From contig JAHQIY010000007.1 in NCBI GenBank assembly GCA_019054805.1, positions 2,671,501-2,735,500 on the forward strand: DNA of 64,000 bases, read 5' to 3'. A model generated the notes under the pieces. That model worked only from the letters and a program-made list of their open reading frames with translations, was not told the origin of the DNA and made no database searches. The stretch is from Brachionus manjavacas (taxonomy: Eukaryota; Rotifera; Eurotatoria; Ploima; Brachionidae). Positions 22,358 through 35,519 of the stretch are shown one piece after another. Position numbers and translations under genes: made by a program. Each line of letters starts with the position of its first letter. The stretch's first letter is position 1.

Positions 22358-23186
22358 AAAAAAAGACAAATGTAATGGACGAGTAGTGACTATTGGTCAT
22401 TTAGAGCCAGTCAAAGAGGTTACTTCCCATAACCATTTACCAGATCCAGCTAAAACTGAATGTCTATTGGCTATGGAAAACGCATTACTTCCAAATAAAA
22501 GTCAAGAATCTAAGATCCGTTTTTTTAATTTGCTTATAGCTAACATCGAAGTCCAGCCATATAACATACTTAGTGACTTCGAAAAGTCTGTACATATCGC
22601 TATAGAACATTCTCTCCCCGGGACTCGTGTTATTGGCTGTTATTTTCATCTAGTTCAAAATTTGTGGCGTCACATTCAATTATATAAATTAGTTAAAACT
22701 TATGCAGCTGATCCAAAGATCAGAAAGTCGTTTAAATTTATTCAGTCACTAGCTTTTATACCAAAGAAAGACGTAATTTTTTGTTTTAATAAGTTAAGAG
22801 AGTTGGCTCCAGTTAAATTTAAGTGTATGCTAGATTACTTTGAAAAATATTATATTGGAAGCTTGAAAAAAAATAGCAATACAATTCGATCTATTCCTAT
22901 GTTTCAAATACATTTATGGAACATAAACGAACGTATTTTGAACGATTGTCCAAAAACAAATAATTCCTTAGAGTCTTGGCACAAACAATTTGAAATCGAC
23001 GCCAAAAAACACCAAACGACTTATAAATTAATTGAACAATTTCGTATTGAGCAAAAGAACACAGACGTTTTTAGAATACAGATTCAAAGTGGGGATGAAT
23101 TTAAGAGAAAGAACAAAGAGGTACAAAAAGACGAGTTAATCAAGAGAAGTTTAAAAGATTTCAAAAGAGATAATTTCGAGAAGTAG
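22358..23186 (+). pseudogene. Internally deleted FLYWCH-MULE transposase
   Basis: Remnant of a Mutator-like (MULE) DNA transposon gene. The frame starts inside the C-terminal half of a FLYWCH zinc finger (KCNGRVVT, then TSHNHLPDPAKTE with the His-x-His). It passes after about 30 residues directly into the transposase core: ILSDFEKSVHIAIEHSLPG, VIGCYFHLVQNLWRHI and, near the end, NNSLESWHKQFE. The first part of the DDE domain, normally well over 100 residues between FLYWCH and this point, is missing. There is no ATG at the beginning; the open frame from 22386 begins with GTG. The ORF is otherwise free of stops. I regard it as a deleted, non-functional copy that decayed recently, or one whose 3' part is still constrained. 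Confidence 0.75.
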
Positions 23187-23559
23187 GCTGAAAATTTTAT
23201 TTAATTATTATAATGAACAAAAAAAAATAACTTTAAATTTGATTCGACACTTTTTTTTTATTGACTGAATAAATTGATTTGCATCGAACTTTTTTTTTAT
23301 TTACTTCTAAAAAATCGCTTCTAAAAGTACGCTATATAACTTGCTATGAAAAAAAGCGATGAATTAATTGCTTCTAACATTGCTACTAATTGACATTTAC
23401 CTGAAAAATTTTCTTCGAAAAATTAGCTGTTAAATATTTGCTACGAAAAAAATTGCTATATAACGACCTAGTGCCTTATTTTCAGCTATAGCTTTTTCCA
23501 CTAATTTTAGCCTGGCATCAATTATAGCCTGGCTCTTTTTATTTCTGATGAAACTAATT

Positions 23560-24490
23560 AATACATACGTTTGTAATTCTTATATAGATTCACATTCTTC
23601 CAGTAAAAATTATATCTAAATTGTTGAGAGCTTTTTCATTTTCAATTTGAAAAGTGGAGAAATTCATATGCTGATAAAGAAAAGGGTCGCTTGGCGTCTC
23701 TCTGAATTCATGTTCGATGCCTTTTTGTAAGATTTATGCTTTGACCAGCCATTTGACCAGATGTTTGATAGATAAAATCACCCATGGTAAGAATCTTTAA
23801 AAACTCTTACATCTACATAGTCTTTAGCTTGTTTGAAAACTAAATCAAAATCGTTTGGCCTATAAAAAAAGGCAACTTAGTTCATTTCAGAGTTGAAGTT
23901 AACTACTACTCAAATTTGCTTAAATTAAAATCTGCATCATTTAATTCAAATGAATTCATCTGAGAAAATGAAGAGACATACACCACCGCCTCTGCGTCCA
24001 TCACTTCTATACAATCTGATTTCCACGGATTCTATTTCGAAGAGCGAGTGTTTTTGCTTCGTTTCTATATTCCTTAATTCAAAGTCCAAAGCTCTTTCAG
24101 TTTAGTCAAATCTGGACAAATATAAACAGATTTAAGAGTATTTTAATCTCTCAACTTTTTGGCTGCTAACAGTATCGGATTTCTTTTTTGTTCTTATTGC
24201 TGTTCTCCTAGTTTTGGGCCTTGTTTACTTTGGTCTTTAAATATCAAGCGTCTAGAATAGGCTGGCTTGACATCACTTTTTCAAAAAGTGGTCAGAATTT
24301 TTTTGACATTTTCCTCATTTTTAGGCTCCCTTCTCTATTAATATCTTATTCTTTGATTCTGGTACACCATAAATAATCACATTTTTTCATCTTCTAATTT
24401 TTTCATTCATATTGCTGATGGTTGCGTTTGCTACAGCTATCTGATCAGCTGGTTAATTAGCATTTTTTTTATCTTTGTTTAATCACTTGA
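23560..24490 (-). mobile_element. Decayed LINE: ORF1 RRM piece and ORF2 endonuclease
   Basis: On the - strand, from high to low coordinates, stop- and frameshift-ridden frames give KKNVIIYGVPES (RNA-binding ORF1 motif), LTK.ERALDFELRNIRNEA-like text, then YRSDGRRGGGVCLFIFSDE, TMGDFIYQ and STFQIENEKALNNLDIIFT of the EEP endonuclease of ORF2. No reverse-transcriptase core follows. The family is a CR1/Jockey-type non-LTR element. The 3' end of a related element lies on the other side of the MULE remnant, at 22195-22357. Confidence 0.7.
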
Positions 24491-25846
24491 ATCCATTGAC
24501 TACTGATGTTGGATGAGTTTGCTGCCAATTCAGTTTTCTGTTTATTTATCCTAATATTTTCGGATGAGGTAGAAAAAAACATATAATTAATTTAAAAAAT
24601 TTAGCTTACATAATGAGAGAAGAAAAACATAAAATTAATAAAAAAATTTAGTTAATTTAAATAAGGCGTGAATGAGACTGGATCTTGGTTCAAGAATTTA
24701 GCAACCAAATAGACCTTAAAACACTTATTTCATTTTCATATGACGCAGCATCCGATCATTCAAATCAAAATAAGGTCTAATAGTTTTTAAAAAAATTTGG
24801 CTAAATCGACTATAATCATGTGTTTGTTTCATCTTAAATCAAATGTAGCCCTTTCTTTTAACCTTAATTTTTTTAAAAAACTAATAATTCAATTAATAAA
24901 GGTAAAAAAAAAGATTACGTGAAAAAGTAACGGCAAGATTATCGATCATTAAATCGGGAAGGAAGCGAAAAGCTGGTCATTGTTTACAATATGATTAATG
25001 AAGAAATCAAAATTAAAATTAATGTTTTTATTTTTTTTGATCAATTAATTGTTTGTTTTTTTCTCTTAAATTAAATTTAAAATATTACAAAATTTTTGAT
25101 TTTGGCTTATGTTTTTTATCTTTTTTATTCAGCTAATTCTATGTTTTTTACTCTGAAATAAAATTATAATTTTGCTATAAGTTTTTTCCTTTTTTTATGT
25201 TTTTTTATCTTTTTATATGTTTCGTTCTACCTCTTTCAATATTTTTCTTCATTTCTCTTTCTTCTAGATTTTTTATGATTTATTGATTTTTTCATCATTT
25301 AAAGCCTCCAAGATATAGTTCGAAATATTGCCAAGCAAATCATTTAAAGTTTTAGAGTGCTCAGATGTGACACCCTGCCCAAACGTTGGCCAGTTTGTTT
25401 TTGAAAAAAAATTAAGATCAAATGAATTTTGAACTTTTACTTTTAAAATGTCTTTTAAATTTAAAAATTCAAAAATGTAATGAATAATTATTTCTTAAAT
25501 TTTGATCATATGTTTCTTTTTAAAGCAAATTTTTACAAAATATAATATATTAACCTCAAAACGATGCTAATGCGGTCAATGAAATTTAAAAATTTTCAAA
25601 AGGTTTAAAAAAAAATAACGATAATTACAATATTGAGAATTGAAAATCTTTTTTCTTTTCCAGCATTTTTAATTGTTACTGGGTTTTGATTTTTATTATG
25701 TAACAATTTAATCATTGGGTAATAATTTATTAAAATAAACGAAACAATTCCATTTTAAAAAATTAAAAAAATATATATTTAATCAACTCTGTCAAAGTTG
25801 TTACTAATAAAACCAGACTTTTGTAAAGTTATTTTGAAATTTTGTG
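24491..25846. other. Intergenic region, possible further LINE debris
   Basis: About 1.35 kb. A - strand frame near 25270-25400 reads GQGVTSEHSKTLNDLLGNIS, which could be coding debris of a retroelement, but nothing decisive was found. The rest is AT-rich and featureless. Confidence 0.35.
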
Positions 25847-28800
25847 CTATAAATTGCTTTTTCCATTGTACGCTCTTTCTCTGTTTCCATTTAAATACTT
25901 TGATCCAGATGAGACCAATAGTTCGGGTCCACCACCATAGATTCCTAACAAAAACTTCCACATGTCTTCGCTAATTTTAAAATTACTAATTTCTAAAAAT
26001 TAAATTTTAGAAGCAATACTCTCTCAAAATATGTAACTTACTTGGATTTAGTTGATTAATTTTTGTTTTGTTCTTTTCTTTTTGCTTTTGAGGCAAACAA
26101 ATCGGATAGTTGTTTATTTCGCCAGGAATTTGATGCTCCATGGGACATTCATTCAATTGGACAAATTTTTCCCATTCTTTAAACCACGATTTACTAATTG
26201 CGTACACATTTATTTGATCGGACTTAGATGAATGCTGTTCTTGATTCCATTTATCCTGAAGTCTCAGAAACTCTTCTTTTTCGTGCAATTGACGCTGTTT
26301 CAAGGCTTCATCGTTCAATTGGCACTGTTTACAAGGATACAGATAATTGCATTCGTTTTTGAAGCCAATTGTATTTCGATTGTATTTAAGACCGAAATTT
26401 TCTACCAAAAAAATCCAAGTATCTTGCGTGCAAGCTATAACCAAATCATCTATAATTTTCCACTTTTTTGGATTCACAAAATTGTGCTTGCAAATAAAAT
26501 CAGAATTATCAATAGCACCACACTCGCCAAAGTATTTCAATTTGTGCAACCATTGTTTGCTGATGTAATATGGTCGAAGCATCGAGTTGCCAAAATTATC
26601 TTCGATACGAGATGATATCATATCTCTTAAATTATCTTTAATTCCGTCTGTTTTAATGTTTTTTTTCCTTAAAAAATATGCCAGCAATTATTTTGCTAAA
26701 AATAAAATTATTTAATAATACTTGTAAAATAACACATAACCCTGAATGTTTTGTACTGTTAGAGACTCAACTTGACGACAATAACTATCGTCATATTCAT
26801 ACCATTCTTCGTCAAAATGGTTTCGTGCATAAGAGATATAGTGACCGCCTTCTGGACCGCCATAATGACATATCACAGAGCTCAAATCGTACTGAGTTAT
26901 TTCATTTTTGCAGTCTTAATTTAAATTAAATACATTTAGATGTTTTTAAATTAAAACTCTTAAAAATCCTAGAAAAAATTATATCCTAATAATCTTAAAT
27001 AATTTATATTTTGTATCAAAAAACGATGTTAAGAGAAGAATAAAAATAATTCAACTCTTAAATTAATTCTAAAATTAAAAATACAATAGAAGGTTTTCAA
27101 AGAAAAAAAATATAAAATAGTGGCATTAATTTTGTTTGATTATTTCTAAATTTTTAGCTTTACACTCATAATTTATTGTGAATAGAAACTAATCTTTTTA
27201 TTTATTTTAAATCACCAACAGCTCATTCGGATTAACAATAAAATCAAAAAAAACTTAAGATAAAAAAGAAATATTAAAGCTAAGATAAATAAATTAAAAT
27301 TAGCGCTATAACGATACTAAAAGTTAAAATATTTAATCCTTTATTCAAGCAAAATTTTGACTGGTGAATTGTAAAAAACTCTGATTCATGCCTTATTCAA
27401 TATTAGCAGACTTGTTTTTAAGTCACAAGTCTTAAGTCAAGTCATTAAATTTTTTTCTAGTGAAGTTTAGTCGAGTCAACTAATTTTCTGATTTTAAAAC
27501 TAAACTTTTTTTGGATTAAAATAAAAAATCATATTTATTTTTTAGTTTAAAAATCAGAAAATTAGTTGACTCGACTAAACTTCACTAAAAAAATGAAAAA
27601 AATTTTTAAGACATTGGCTTTGACTTATTAAAAAAAGTCATAACGTCAAAACTTTGACTTAAATTTTTGTGACTTAGACTTAAAACTGTGACTTAAAAAC
27701 AAGTCTGAATATTAGTTAACCCTTTAATTTCATCCACCATATTAATATATTCTATGCGACAAAATTTTTTCGATGTTTGCATTTTCAGGTGTCTTATTAA
27801 TATAATGGTCAGACATGAAATGTTGTTTTTTTAAACGGTTGGATATTTTTAATTCTAGCTATTTTTATACCCTACACTCATCAAAATATGCCTGACTCTA
27901 TTTTTCTTTGATTTTAAAACTTTTTATAAATGAAAACTTTTGATGAAAATTTTAAAACTTTGGTGCTGCTGAAATATGTCTTGTAGAAGGTGAGAATGTA
28001 TTCAAAGTAAGAAGGTAACACAAATGGTTCAACAACTGAAAGATGTATAAAAATTATTGAGTAAAGTGATTTATTCTTGAAGATTAGATATTTAAAACCC
28101 TATTAAAAAAAAACCATAAATTTATAACTCCTCCTTTGGTACAAAAATATTCATGAAAAAATCATAAAAAAAATTTCGTGTTTGTGACATTAAATAATAT
28201 ATTTCATAAATTTCTTCAGGACAATTGTACTTTGATAACTTAAATGAGTTAAAGCTAAAAATCGATATAAAATAAAAAAAATATTTTTAAAATAATTTTA
28301 AAGAATAAGCTTCTAGATTTAAAACAAAAAATTATGAATCATGCCATCAACAAACAATATGATACTAACAATCATGTGTATGGACTAATTTTAAATAAAT
28401 TTTGCGATGGCTGATGCCAACAAGTGAAAATAAATACATTTCCACAAATTAAAAAAAAATAATTGATAAATGATTTGTTATTAGTACGAAGGAAGTTCAA
28501 TAGAATATCCAAGTACAAATCTTCAGAAAGATTACCGCTTGTTTATTTTTTGCAAAAAGAAAACAAAAAAATGAAATTCTAACAAGTCCTGAAGCATTTT
28601 TTTATTTAAATTACAAAAGTTTAATTTTACCTGAATGCACAAACGGTTGCATATTCAAGTTATCAAGCGGAAACGATACATAAGAGTTTATTTTGCCTGT
28701 GGAGAACATTGAATCGTGCCTAAAACGCTTTAAATGAATAATCAAAACCTTAATTAGATTTTAAGATAAGTCAAATTATTTTTTTAATTAATTTTTTTTA

Positions 28801-31800
28801 AATCACTTCAGGGAGATTAAGGATCTTGGAATTTTTCACTCCGTTGGTTAATCTTCAAAAAAAATTAATAATTTTTAAACTTTTTTTAATAAATTTTGAA
28901 TAAAAAAATCCGATTTACTTTTTGCATTTTTCACAACTGTACATATTTTCGTCCTTAAGATCATCGTCCGAGAAGAAGGATGACAAACAATCGGTTAATT
29001 GAATTGGATTTGACCACACATAGCCTTTCATTATGTCAAAGAACCATCCAATCCATCCACTAGACTGAATTTCTTGATCCGAGTCGCGGTTCATTTTATT
29101 CTGCAGCATTTGCAAGTACTCTTTGGATGGAATGGGAATGGATAAGTGCAAAAATGATTCAGTTGTAGTGGAAACATTGTTGCATTCAAGACATTTAACC
29201 TGACTTATCAATTTTCCCTCGAAAATTTCGCTGATTATACTTGTGTAAACAGGCTTCTCTTTTGTTTTTTCAACTTGATCTTTTAAATTTTTACAGGACT
29301 TTTTACATTGGGATTTATTATTTGAAAAGCACTCATCAGCGTCTGAATAATCGAGATCTGAGGTCAGCTCATCGTCATCACAAGTGACATAGGAATCGAT
29401 TGATTCCGAATCTCGGTCGTCTTGGGCTGATTTGGTCCAGCTGGAGGAAACACCACTGTCTTTATCAAATGTATTCGTCAGTGTATCGTCTTTATCACTG
29501 TCCAAATTATTGCTTTTAAGTGGAATAAATATGGGCCGTTTGAGCTCTTCGTGAAGTTGGTCCATCAGGTAAATAAGAAATTCCTGTGAATCGTTTTGTT
29601 GAAAGCCGCGGAATAATGGGTTTATAAGCTTAACTGTGTTAACAAAATCCACTGGTGCCAGTGTTGTAATTTGTTGATTTCTGTTGGTCTTTTGGTTAAG
29701 GCGTTTGGATGGTTGCCATAGGTCTTTCATCAATCTCATGTATTTTAAAGATAGTGGCGTAGATATTGATGACTGGTGTAGTGATTTATTTAGATTCACG
29801 ACATGGTTTACATAGCTGGAGCATTCAAGAAAAAAGCTTGTGAAAATGAAACAATTGGACAGCGCTTGCAAGGCACTACTCATGTAACAGGTATTGCCTA
29901 AATTATCTAAACCTATTTTACCAATTTCGTTGAATTTGTTTGAATCGCTGTTCAATTCCTCATTAAACACTAAAAAAAATAACATTATTTGAGAACTTTC
30001 TGGTGACTGTCTTCATTTGGTCAAAATTTGAGGAAAAATTTTTAGTTTAACATAAAAACGTTGTAACATGTGCCAAGTCACTTTATATTATTTTATTGAA
30101 AAATATCATGAAATTTACAGTTGTGCTTTAACCTGACTTTCCTTGGTAATTATCCGTAAACAAGTATGTCATTTTATGTGTAATTTTACGATTTTTTTTA
30201 TTAATTATTTTATTACACAATTTTTCTATTTTTACTTTTACTTACAACATTTTGACTTCAAAAATCGTCTTACAACCTAAAATTTCCTCAAAAAATACAA
30301 TTAATTTTTATTTTTATTAAATAAAAATAATTACTTAACAAGTGGAATATTGCGATTTAGGCATTTTTACGCAATAAAGAGTTATATTGCGAAATTAAAT
30401 TAGTTATGAAATTTATGCCATAAATCATAAAAATACGTAAAAATACGCATAAATACACATAAAAGGATACATATGTGCCTTTTAATTTAAAATTAGGAAG
30501 AAAAATCAGAAAATAGCACCATCGTTTCTATTATGTAGCAAACTGACCACTTAATAGATGAACAATGAAGTTTTTTATTATTGATCATCAAAGCTGATTA
30601 TGTAACAAGTAAAAAAAATGATGACCAAAAGACCAAATTAAATTCCTGATCAAGAATTATATTGCATTAGGAATTTTGGATCAAAAAACAAAAACAAAAT
30701 TTTAAAAGGAATTTCGCATCGCACGCAGATACGGCCGTTCGGATCCGAGTATTTTCAGCTCTCTAAATTTTTTTTTTATTTCTTTTGATAATTAACTCGA
30801 CTAACTCCTTCCTGGTCAAGCCAATGGTTAGCTAAAACATTTTTCAAAGACACAGTAAAGAGGCTTTTTAAATATTAAAATTTGAATTTTTTTTTTAAAT
30901 ACATTTCCTAATTATAATAAGTGACCAAAAATAAATAATTATTTTTTTCATGGGCATTAAATTAATTATGCTTAATTTTTTTGTTAAATTAATTAAAACT
31001 GGTTCAAAATTGGTTTTGTAAATTATATCATCTGATACATTCAATACACCATCTAAATCCAGCCTATACAAATAATTTCAAATGCTGCACAAACATAATA
31101 ATGTATAAAAGTTACATTGAAGAGTATTTGGGTTGATCAATGTTTCTTTTTTCTTTTTTATCTTAAATTCCCAGTGCCTCATTTATTTAGCTTTTAAGAA
31201 GATGTGGATTTATTACTGAATTTTACAGGACAGCTGTAAAAGTATTTTTGTTAAAGTTATTCATCTTGATTTTTTATTATTAGAATAATTTTAATTTTTT
31301 TTATTTTCATGCTCATTTTTAATTTTATTCTAAAAATTTTATTTAATTTTGATCATAAACTTCAAATAATCATAATCAATTTGGTGTATTTGAACTAGAT
31401 TAATATATTTTAGTTGAGAATCCCTTCATTTTATGATCAAAAATTTAACTTACAAAAGAAAATATTTAGAAATACAAATTAATCTTTAATGAGATACTCA
31501 CATAAAATTCAGCCAAAGAGAACCATAGTATTTGAATTTAAAAACTAAAAGTTTCTTTTTAAACCATTATTTAATATTCATTATTTTAAAATTATTTTTT
31601 TCATTTAAACATTCTACTATTTAGTCTTGCAATTTTAAATAAAATGAATGAAATTTTAAATTATCTGATGACTAGAATTGTCTATTTTAGAACATAATTT
31701 ACAAATTAATTAGAGCCTTTTAAACTAATTGTAAAGCATTTTTCTGTTTATTGTAAGGTGAAACATTCCGTGAATTTCCGTAAATTCAGCTTTTGGAAAT

Positions 31801-32927
31801 ACACAATAAAGTTTTTTTTTATTTTTAAATTCACGATTACTAATAGCAAATAAAATATTTAATATTATACACTTTATTCTTAACTATTAACAAAGTTTTG
31901 GACTTTTGGATTAATTAAATAAAATGTGTTGAAAAAAGCTGATGATTTATGTAATGGAGAAAGGACAGTGAATGACTATATGCTGATAAAAATTTTAAAA
32001 TTCAATTTTTTTTCTGAATTTTTTCTCAAAATTAAAGCTTTCATGAATATTTTTGTAATATTTCTCTTAGTTTTATAAAGCTAAATTAATAATTAAATAT
32101 CTTGAAACTTTTCAATATCCTAAAACATTCTTTAAGTTGATTTAATTGAGCTAATTTTTTTTTTAGATTATAAAATATTTTTTTTTGATGATTGAATAAT
32201 TTAATCCATCAATGGGAAAAATATGATCTGTCATTTCAAAATTTCGCGCTCAAAAATCGATCAATTTACCAAAAATAATTAATAAATTCTTACAGTTTTC
32301 TGACTCCAAAAAATCTATAAAGTCATAATCATCTACATAATTTCTTGGGTTGCCGTTTTGCAAATTTTGACCATTTAAAACAAATTTTCCTATCTTCTCT
32401 GAATCAAAGTCAACACTTGGTATATTTGACTCAAGAATGACTCTAATCGAGCACTGTTCACACCAAACATTTTTGGTAGTTAAATTAATTGACAATGGAT
32501 GATATGATCTCTTAAAAAAAATAATTTAGAAAATCTTTTTAGTTTTATAACAATAAAATACCATTGCATGAAAGCTACTGTGCTTGCTCGATGCCGAGTC
32601 TTGTCCACAGCCGACATAATAGCAGTTCTCTTTTAAACAAAGCCATAAATTTTTACTGCATTCACAGTCATGGCATTTTATCAAGTCGATGTAACCATTT
32701 TGACAATTGTCAAGTGCCAAAGATTCATTTTTAAAACTTGACCCGTCCGGCTCACTAATCTGAGCTACGATTAAGTTTGATTTAGCTGAATTTTGTAATT
32801 GAGTATATTCAAATTGCTTTAATTTAGCATCTAATATTTTTTTAAAAGATTTTTCGAGTAATAAAACGTGTGGACATCGAGTAGTCCGATTTGATTGATT
32901 CGATTTGCAAACATTTGCGGATGGCAT
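25847..32927 (-). CDS. USP20: Ubiquitin carboxyl-terminal hydrolase 20/33 homologue, 8 exons
   Basis: Deubiquitinase that in vertebrates acts on VHL-pathway, receptor-recycling and centrosomal substrates. Exons on the - strand are 32927-32562, 32510-32294, 29969-28919, 28852-28807, 28748-28631, 26914-26722, 26667-26042 and 25992-25847. All phases agree, giving 920 residues; human USP20 and USP33 are ~914-942. The order is canonical. First comes a ZnF-UBP domain (exons 1-2; [30 protein letters not shown]). The catalytic Cys box is [20 protein letters not shown] (Cys ~222), split from the rest by an acidic Ser-rich insert. Then come [10 protein letters not shown] and the His box GGHYISYAR (His ~624). 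Two DUSP domains follow ([31 protein letters not shown]) with IYGGGPEL near the end. Introns 2 and 5 are 2.3 and 1.7 kb; the others are 49-66 bp. USP20 and USP33 probably diverged after this lineage split off. Confidence 0.93.
26915..28630 (-). other. Large intron 5 of the USP20/33 gene
   Basis: A 1716-bp intron between the exon ending MQPFVHS and the exon with the catalytic His box. Apart from the hAT-like MITE at 27407-27707 it is AT-rich with no coding frame. Confidence 0.8.
27407..27707. mobile_element. hAT-like fold-back MITE in a USP20/33 intron
   Basis: A 301-bp element beginning CAGACTTGTTTTTAAGTCAC and ending with its inverse, GTGACTTAAAAACAAGTCTG. Long inner arms pair too: TTAGTCGAGTCAACTAATTT and its complement lie on either side of a short loop near 27525. 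Both ends are flanked by the same 8 bp, AATATTAG (27399-27406 and 27708-27715). CAG ends with an 8-bp duplication are characteristic of hAT-superfamily transposition. No open frame is present. Confidence 0.85.
29970..32293 (-). other. Large intron 2 of the USP20/33 gene
   Basis: A 2324-bp intron between the ZnF-UBP exons and the catalytic Cys exon. It is AT-rich. No repeat ends, RNA gene or embedded coding frame recognised on either strand. Confidence 0.75.
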
Positions 32928-33478
32928 AATACTCTCATTAAATTTTTAAATTCATTAATAAGAATTCCTTAAATGAAAAAGATAACTAACTGTATGCTTT
33001 GCTATAAGCTGAATTCTGGAAAAAAAAACTTATCATAAATGAAAATATTTTAGGGAAATTTTAATTTTTTGAAATATATCATTAGTGTTAAAATTATGAT
33101 TGAAATTTGAAAGCATGTTATATGCGGATTTCTTTTTGAAATATTATAAGTACAAAGTATAGAGCAAAGTCTTGGTTAAGATTATTTTGAAATTTTGCTC
33201 ATTAATTAATTATTATTTTCTAAAATATTCACTTTAATATTTGATTGATATTTAAGCGAAAAATACATTTTTGTATTCTTAAAAAAAAATAAAAACTTAT
33301 TTGCTAATTTCTCACTCAATAAAAATTTTGATTTTTAATAAATAATTAATTTTGCTAAAATTTATTTAAAAATTTATATTTAATTTTTATCTGTTAAATG
33401 GATGAAATTTTAAACAGCGTCTTTTGGTCAGTGTATTGAATATTTTATTTATTTATTTAATATATAATTTAGAGGGAA
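32928..33478. other. Presumed upstream region of USP20/33
   Basis: About 550 bp of AT-rich sequence preceding the USP start codon on the - strand. No specific promoter element could be identified. Confidence 0.4.
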
Positions 33479-33545
33479 TAGTTCCTCTTGGCAGCTCCGA
33501 ACGGCATAGTGCCTTCTTTTCAGCCAGCCTGTTAGGAATGTTTTG
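33479..33545 (-). mobile_element. LINE 3' tail fragment (family with 37806)
   Basis: A short block containing CATAGTGCCTTCTTTTCAG matches CATAGCGCCTTCTTTTCAG at 37840-37860, where it ends a longer reverse-transcriptase copy. AAAT-type simple repeats at about 33440-33470 adjoin the 3' side (in - orientation), and an ATT microsatellite (33550-33575) adjoins the other side. Confidence 0.5.
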
Positions 33546-34309
33546 TAATTAATTATTATTATTATTATTATTAATTTCAGCCTCATAGACAATTTAAAAT
33601 TGAAAAAAAAAAAAAAAAAATTTTAAGTTAAGTTACAGTGTATTGAATAGATTTTTTTAAAATCACTTTTAATTTAGGATATTTTTACATCTAAGAACAC
33701 TCATAATTTTTTTTTCAACTATTAAATTGTTTTTTTTTAATTAGATGAAATTATTCTTAATAGAGTACTTTTATTGACGTTGATTAAAAGAAAAAAAAAT
33801 TTTTTTTCCCATAATTTATTTCGATAACTAAGTTATGATTTAAAACTGTTATATCATTAAATGATTTGATTTTGGACATGATACCTACCGTCACAAAGTC
33901 GACGTGGGCATTATCTAATTTGTTTGAAAAATAAAAACAAAATAGATAACAGTTCCGAAAAATCATGCTCGATTTAATTTTTAGATGGCCTGGACTTATG
34001 AAAAAAATTAACTTGAGACATGCAATTTAAAGAAAAAAATTCAAATGAAAGTAAGCAAATTTCTTTATAAAAATATGTAATATCCCTTACTTTTCGAAAA
34101 ATTAAAATAATGACTAGTCACTTTAAAACAGCTTGTTTCTAAAAATGTATTAATCTAATTTATTTTACTTTTTTATGTTCGTATTTTTTCATCTATTTTA
34201 AATGCATTAAAAATAAACGAATTTGTAAAAATAGTAATTATCTTTTAAGTAAATTCATTTATTCTTAATTTCCACCTTTTGTATAGCAACTTGTTTTATT
34301 TGTTTATCT

Positions 34310-35020
34310 GTTTCAAGCTAAGGCTCCTTCAGAATATAAAATAAATAAAATAATTAAAATAAAGACAAATAAGAAAAAAAAAGAAAAAAGGATAAAAAAA
34401 TCTTAGCAATAAAAAGAAAATTAAAACGATATTTTGAAATAGCTGGAGGGAAGACATGTATAACTGTTTGATAGCTCAAGAAAAAAGAAGAAATTGTTTG
34501 ATTCAATTACACAATGGAGTTGGATATTCGATATATCTTGATTCCGAACCTTTTTTTTATAATCTTCTACCAATCTGAGGACCAATGGAACAGAACAACA
34601 GAATGACTCAATCCTGCCCTGACATATCTCTCACTCAACTCAAAAAGTAGATTTGAGACTATTAGTATTTTGAGAATAATACTGGAGGGGGTATCATATT
34701 TCAGCTTAAAAATCAACCGAACTGCTGAATTTTGAATAACTTGAATTTTTTAAAATGTTAGTTTCTGAGAAAGAATTTAAACAAGGAAAATAATAAACCA
34801 AGATTGATCCTATCAAGGATTTGTAAAGATTAACCATTGGGCTAAATGCAAGTTTTAAGTCTAATGTGATGCCTAAGAATTTGACTTTTTCCTCATTATT
34901 TAAATTGTTACCATCAATTTTAAGGTCAAGATTGATTTTAACTTTTGCTTTTTTCTCAAAGATCATGTACCAAGACTTTTCATTTGAAATTTTCCATTTG
35001 AAAAGCTATATTTCAACTTT
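34310..35020 (-). mobile_element. Truncated LINE, reverse-transcriptase C-terminus
   Basis: - strand frames with several breaks give KVKFLGITLDLKLAFSPM, NLYKSLIGSILVYYFPCLN and an AVRLIFK-like stretch, the thumb region of a CR1/Jockey-type reverse transcriptase. The 3' end carries the block TAAGGCTCCTTCAGAATA, matching the tail of the better preserved copy at 60595-61505. It is 5' truncated and mutated. Confidence 0.7.
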
Positions 35021-35083
35021 TTAAGGTGTCATTCGAATAGTGTTTAAATGCTAATTCAATATAATAGACAAATAAATAAAATC

Positions 35084-35310
35084 ATTATTTATTTATTTAT
35101 TTAATGGAATTATTAAAAACTGTATTGACAAGAAAAGCAAGGGATTGTGTTATAAGGCACACTTTGACAACCGAATAGCTTGAGTGCTGCTCATTCAGTA
35201 ATTAAAACTTGCTTGAAAATTATTAATTTCATTTATTGTGCCACCGAATAGTTGATTCGAGATAACTATTACTTGTTTTAGTCAGTTTAGAGCTTAATAA
35301 TAAATAATAT
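35084..35310 (-). mobile_element. CR1-like LINE 3' end
   Basis: The - strand gives INNFQASFNY-stop-MSSTQAIRL, followed by the same tail (AAGGCACACTTTGACA in + orientation) as the LINE end at 22195-22357. An ATTT microsatellite at 35084-35104 is the likely poly-repeat tail. Confidence 0.6.
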
Positions 35311-35519
35311 TAGATAAATATAGCATATATATAGCTTTTCATCCGCAAGGATTTGGTCGTTTAAAAGTTTTGAAAAATCAAATTAGTTTTTTCTCAAAAT
35401 AAAGTTGAGAGTTTAAGTTATTGTTAATCTCAATAACTTGATATTTTGGTAAACCAATATATTGATAAGAAAAAAATGATAATTTAAAAATTTTAGTATT
35501 TAATAATAACAACAAATAA

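Noticed and set aside
26232-26615. 127-codon + strand frame
   Set aside because: Antisense shadow of the DUSP exon of USP20/33.
33784-33966. - strand 60-codon frame containing HVDFVTVGIMSKIKSFNDIT
   Set aside because: The text looks protein-like, but no adjoining exon, family match or clear splice context was found upstream of USP20/33.
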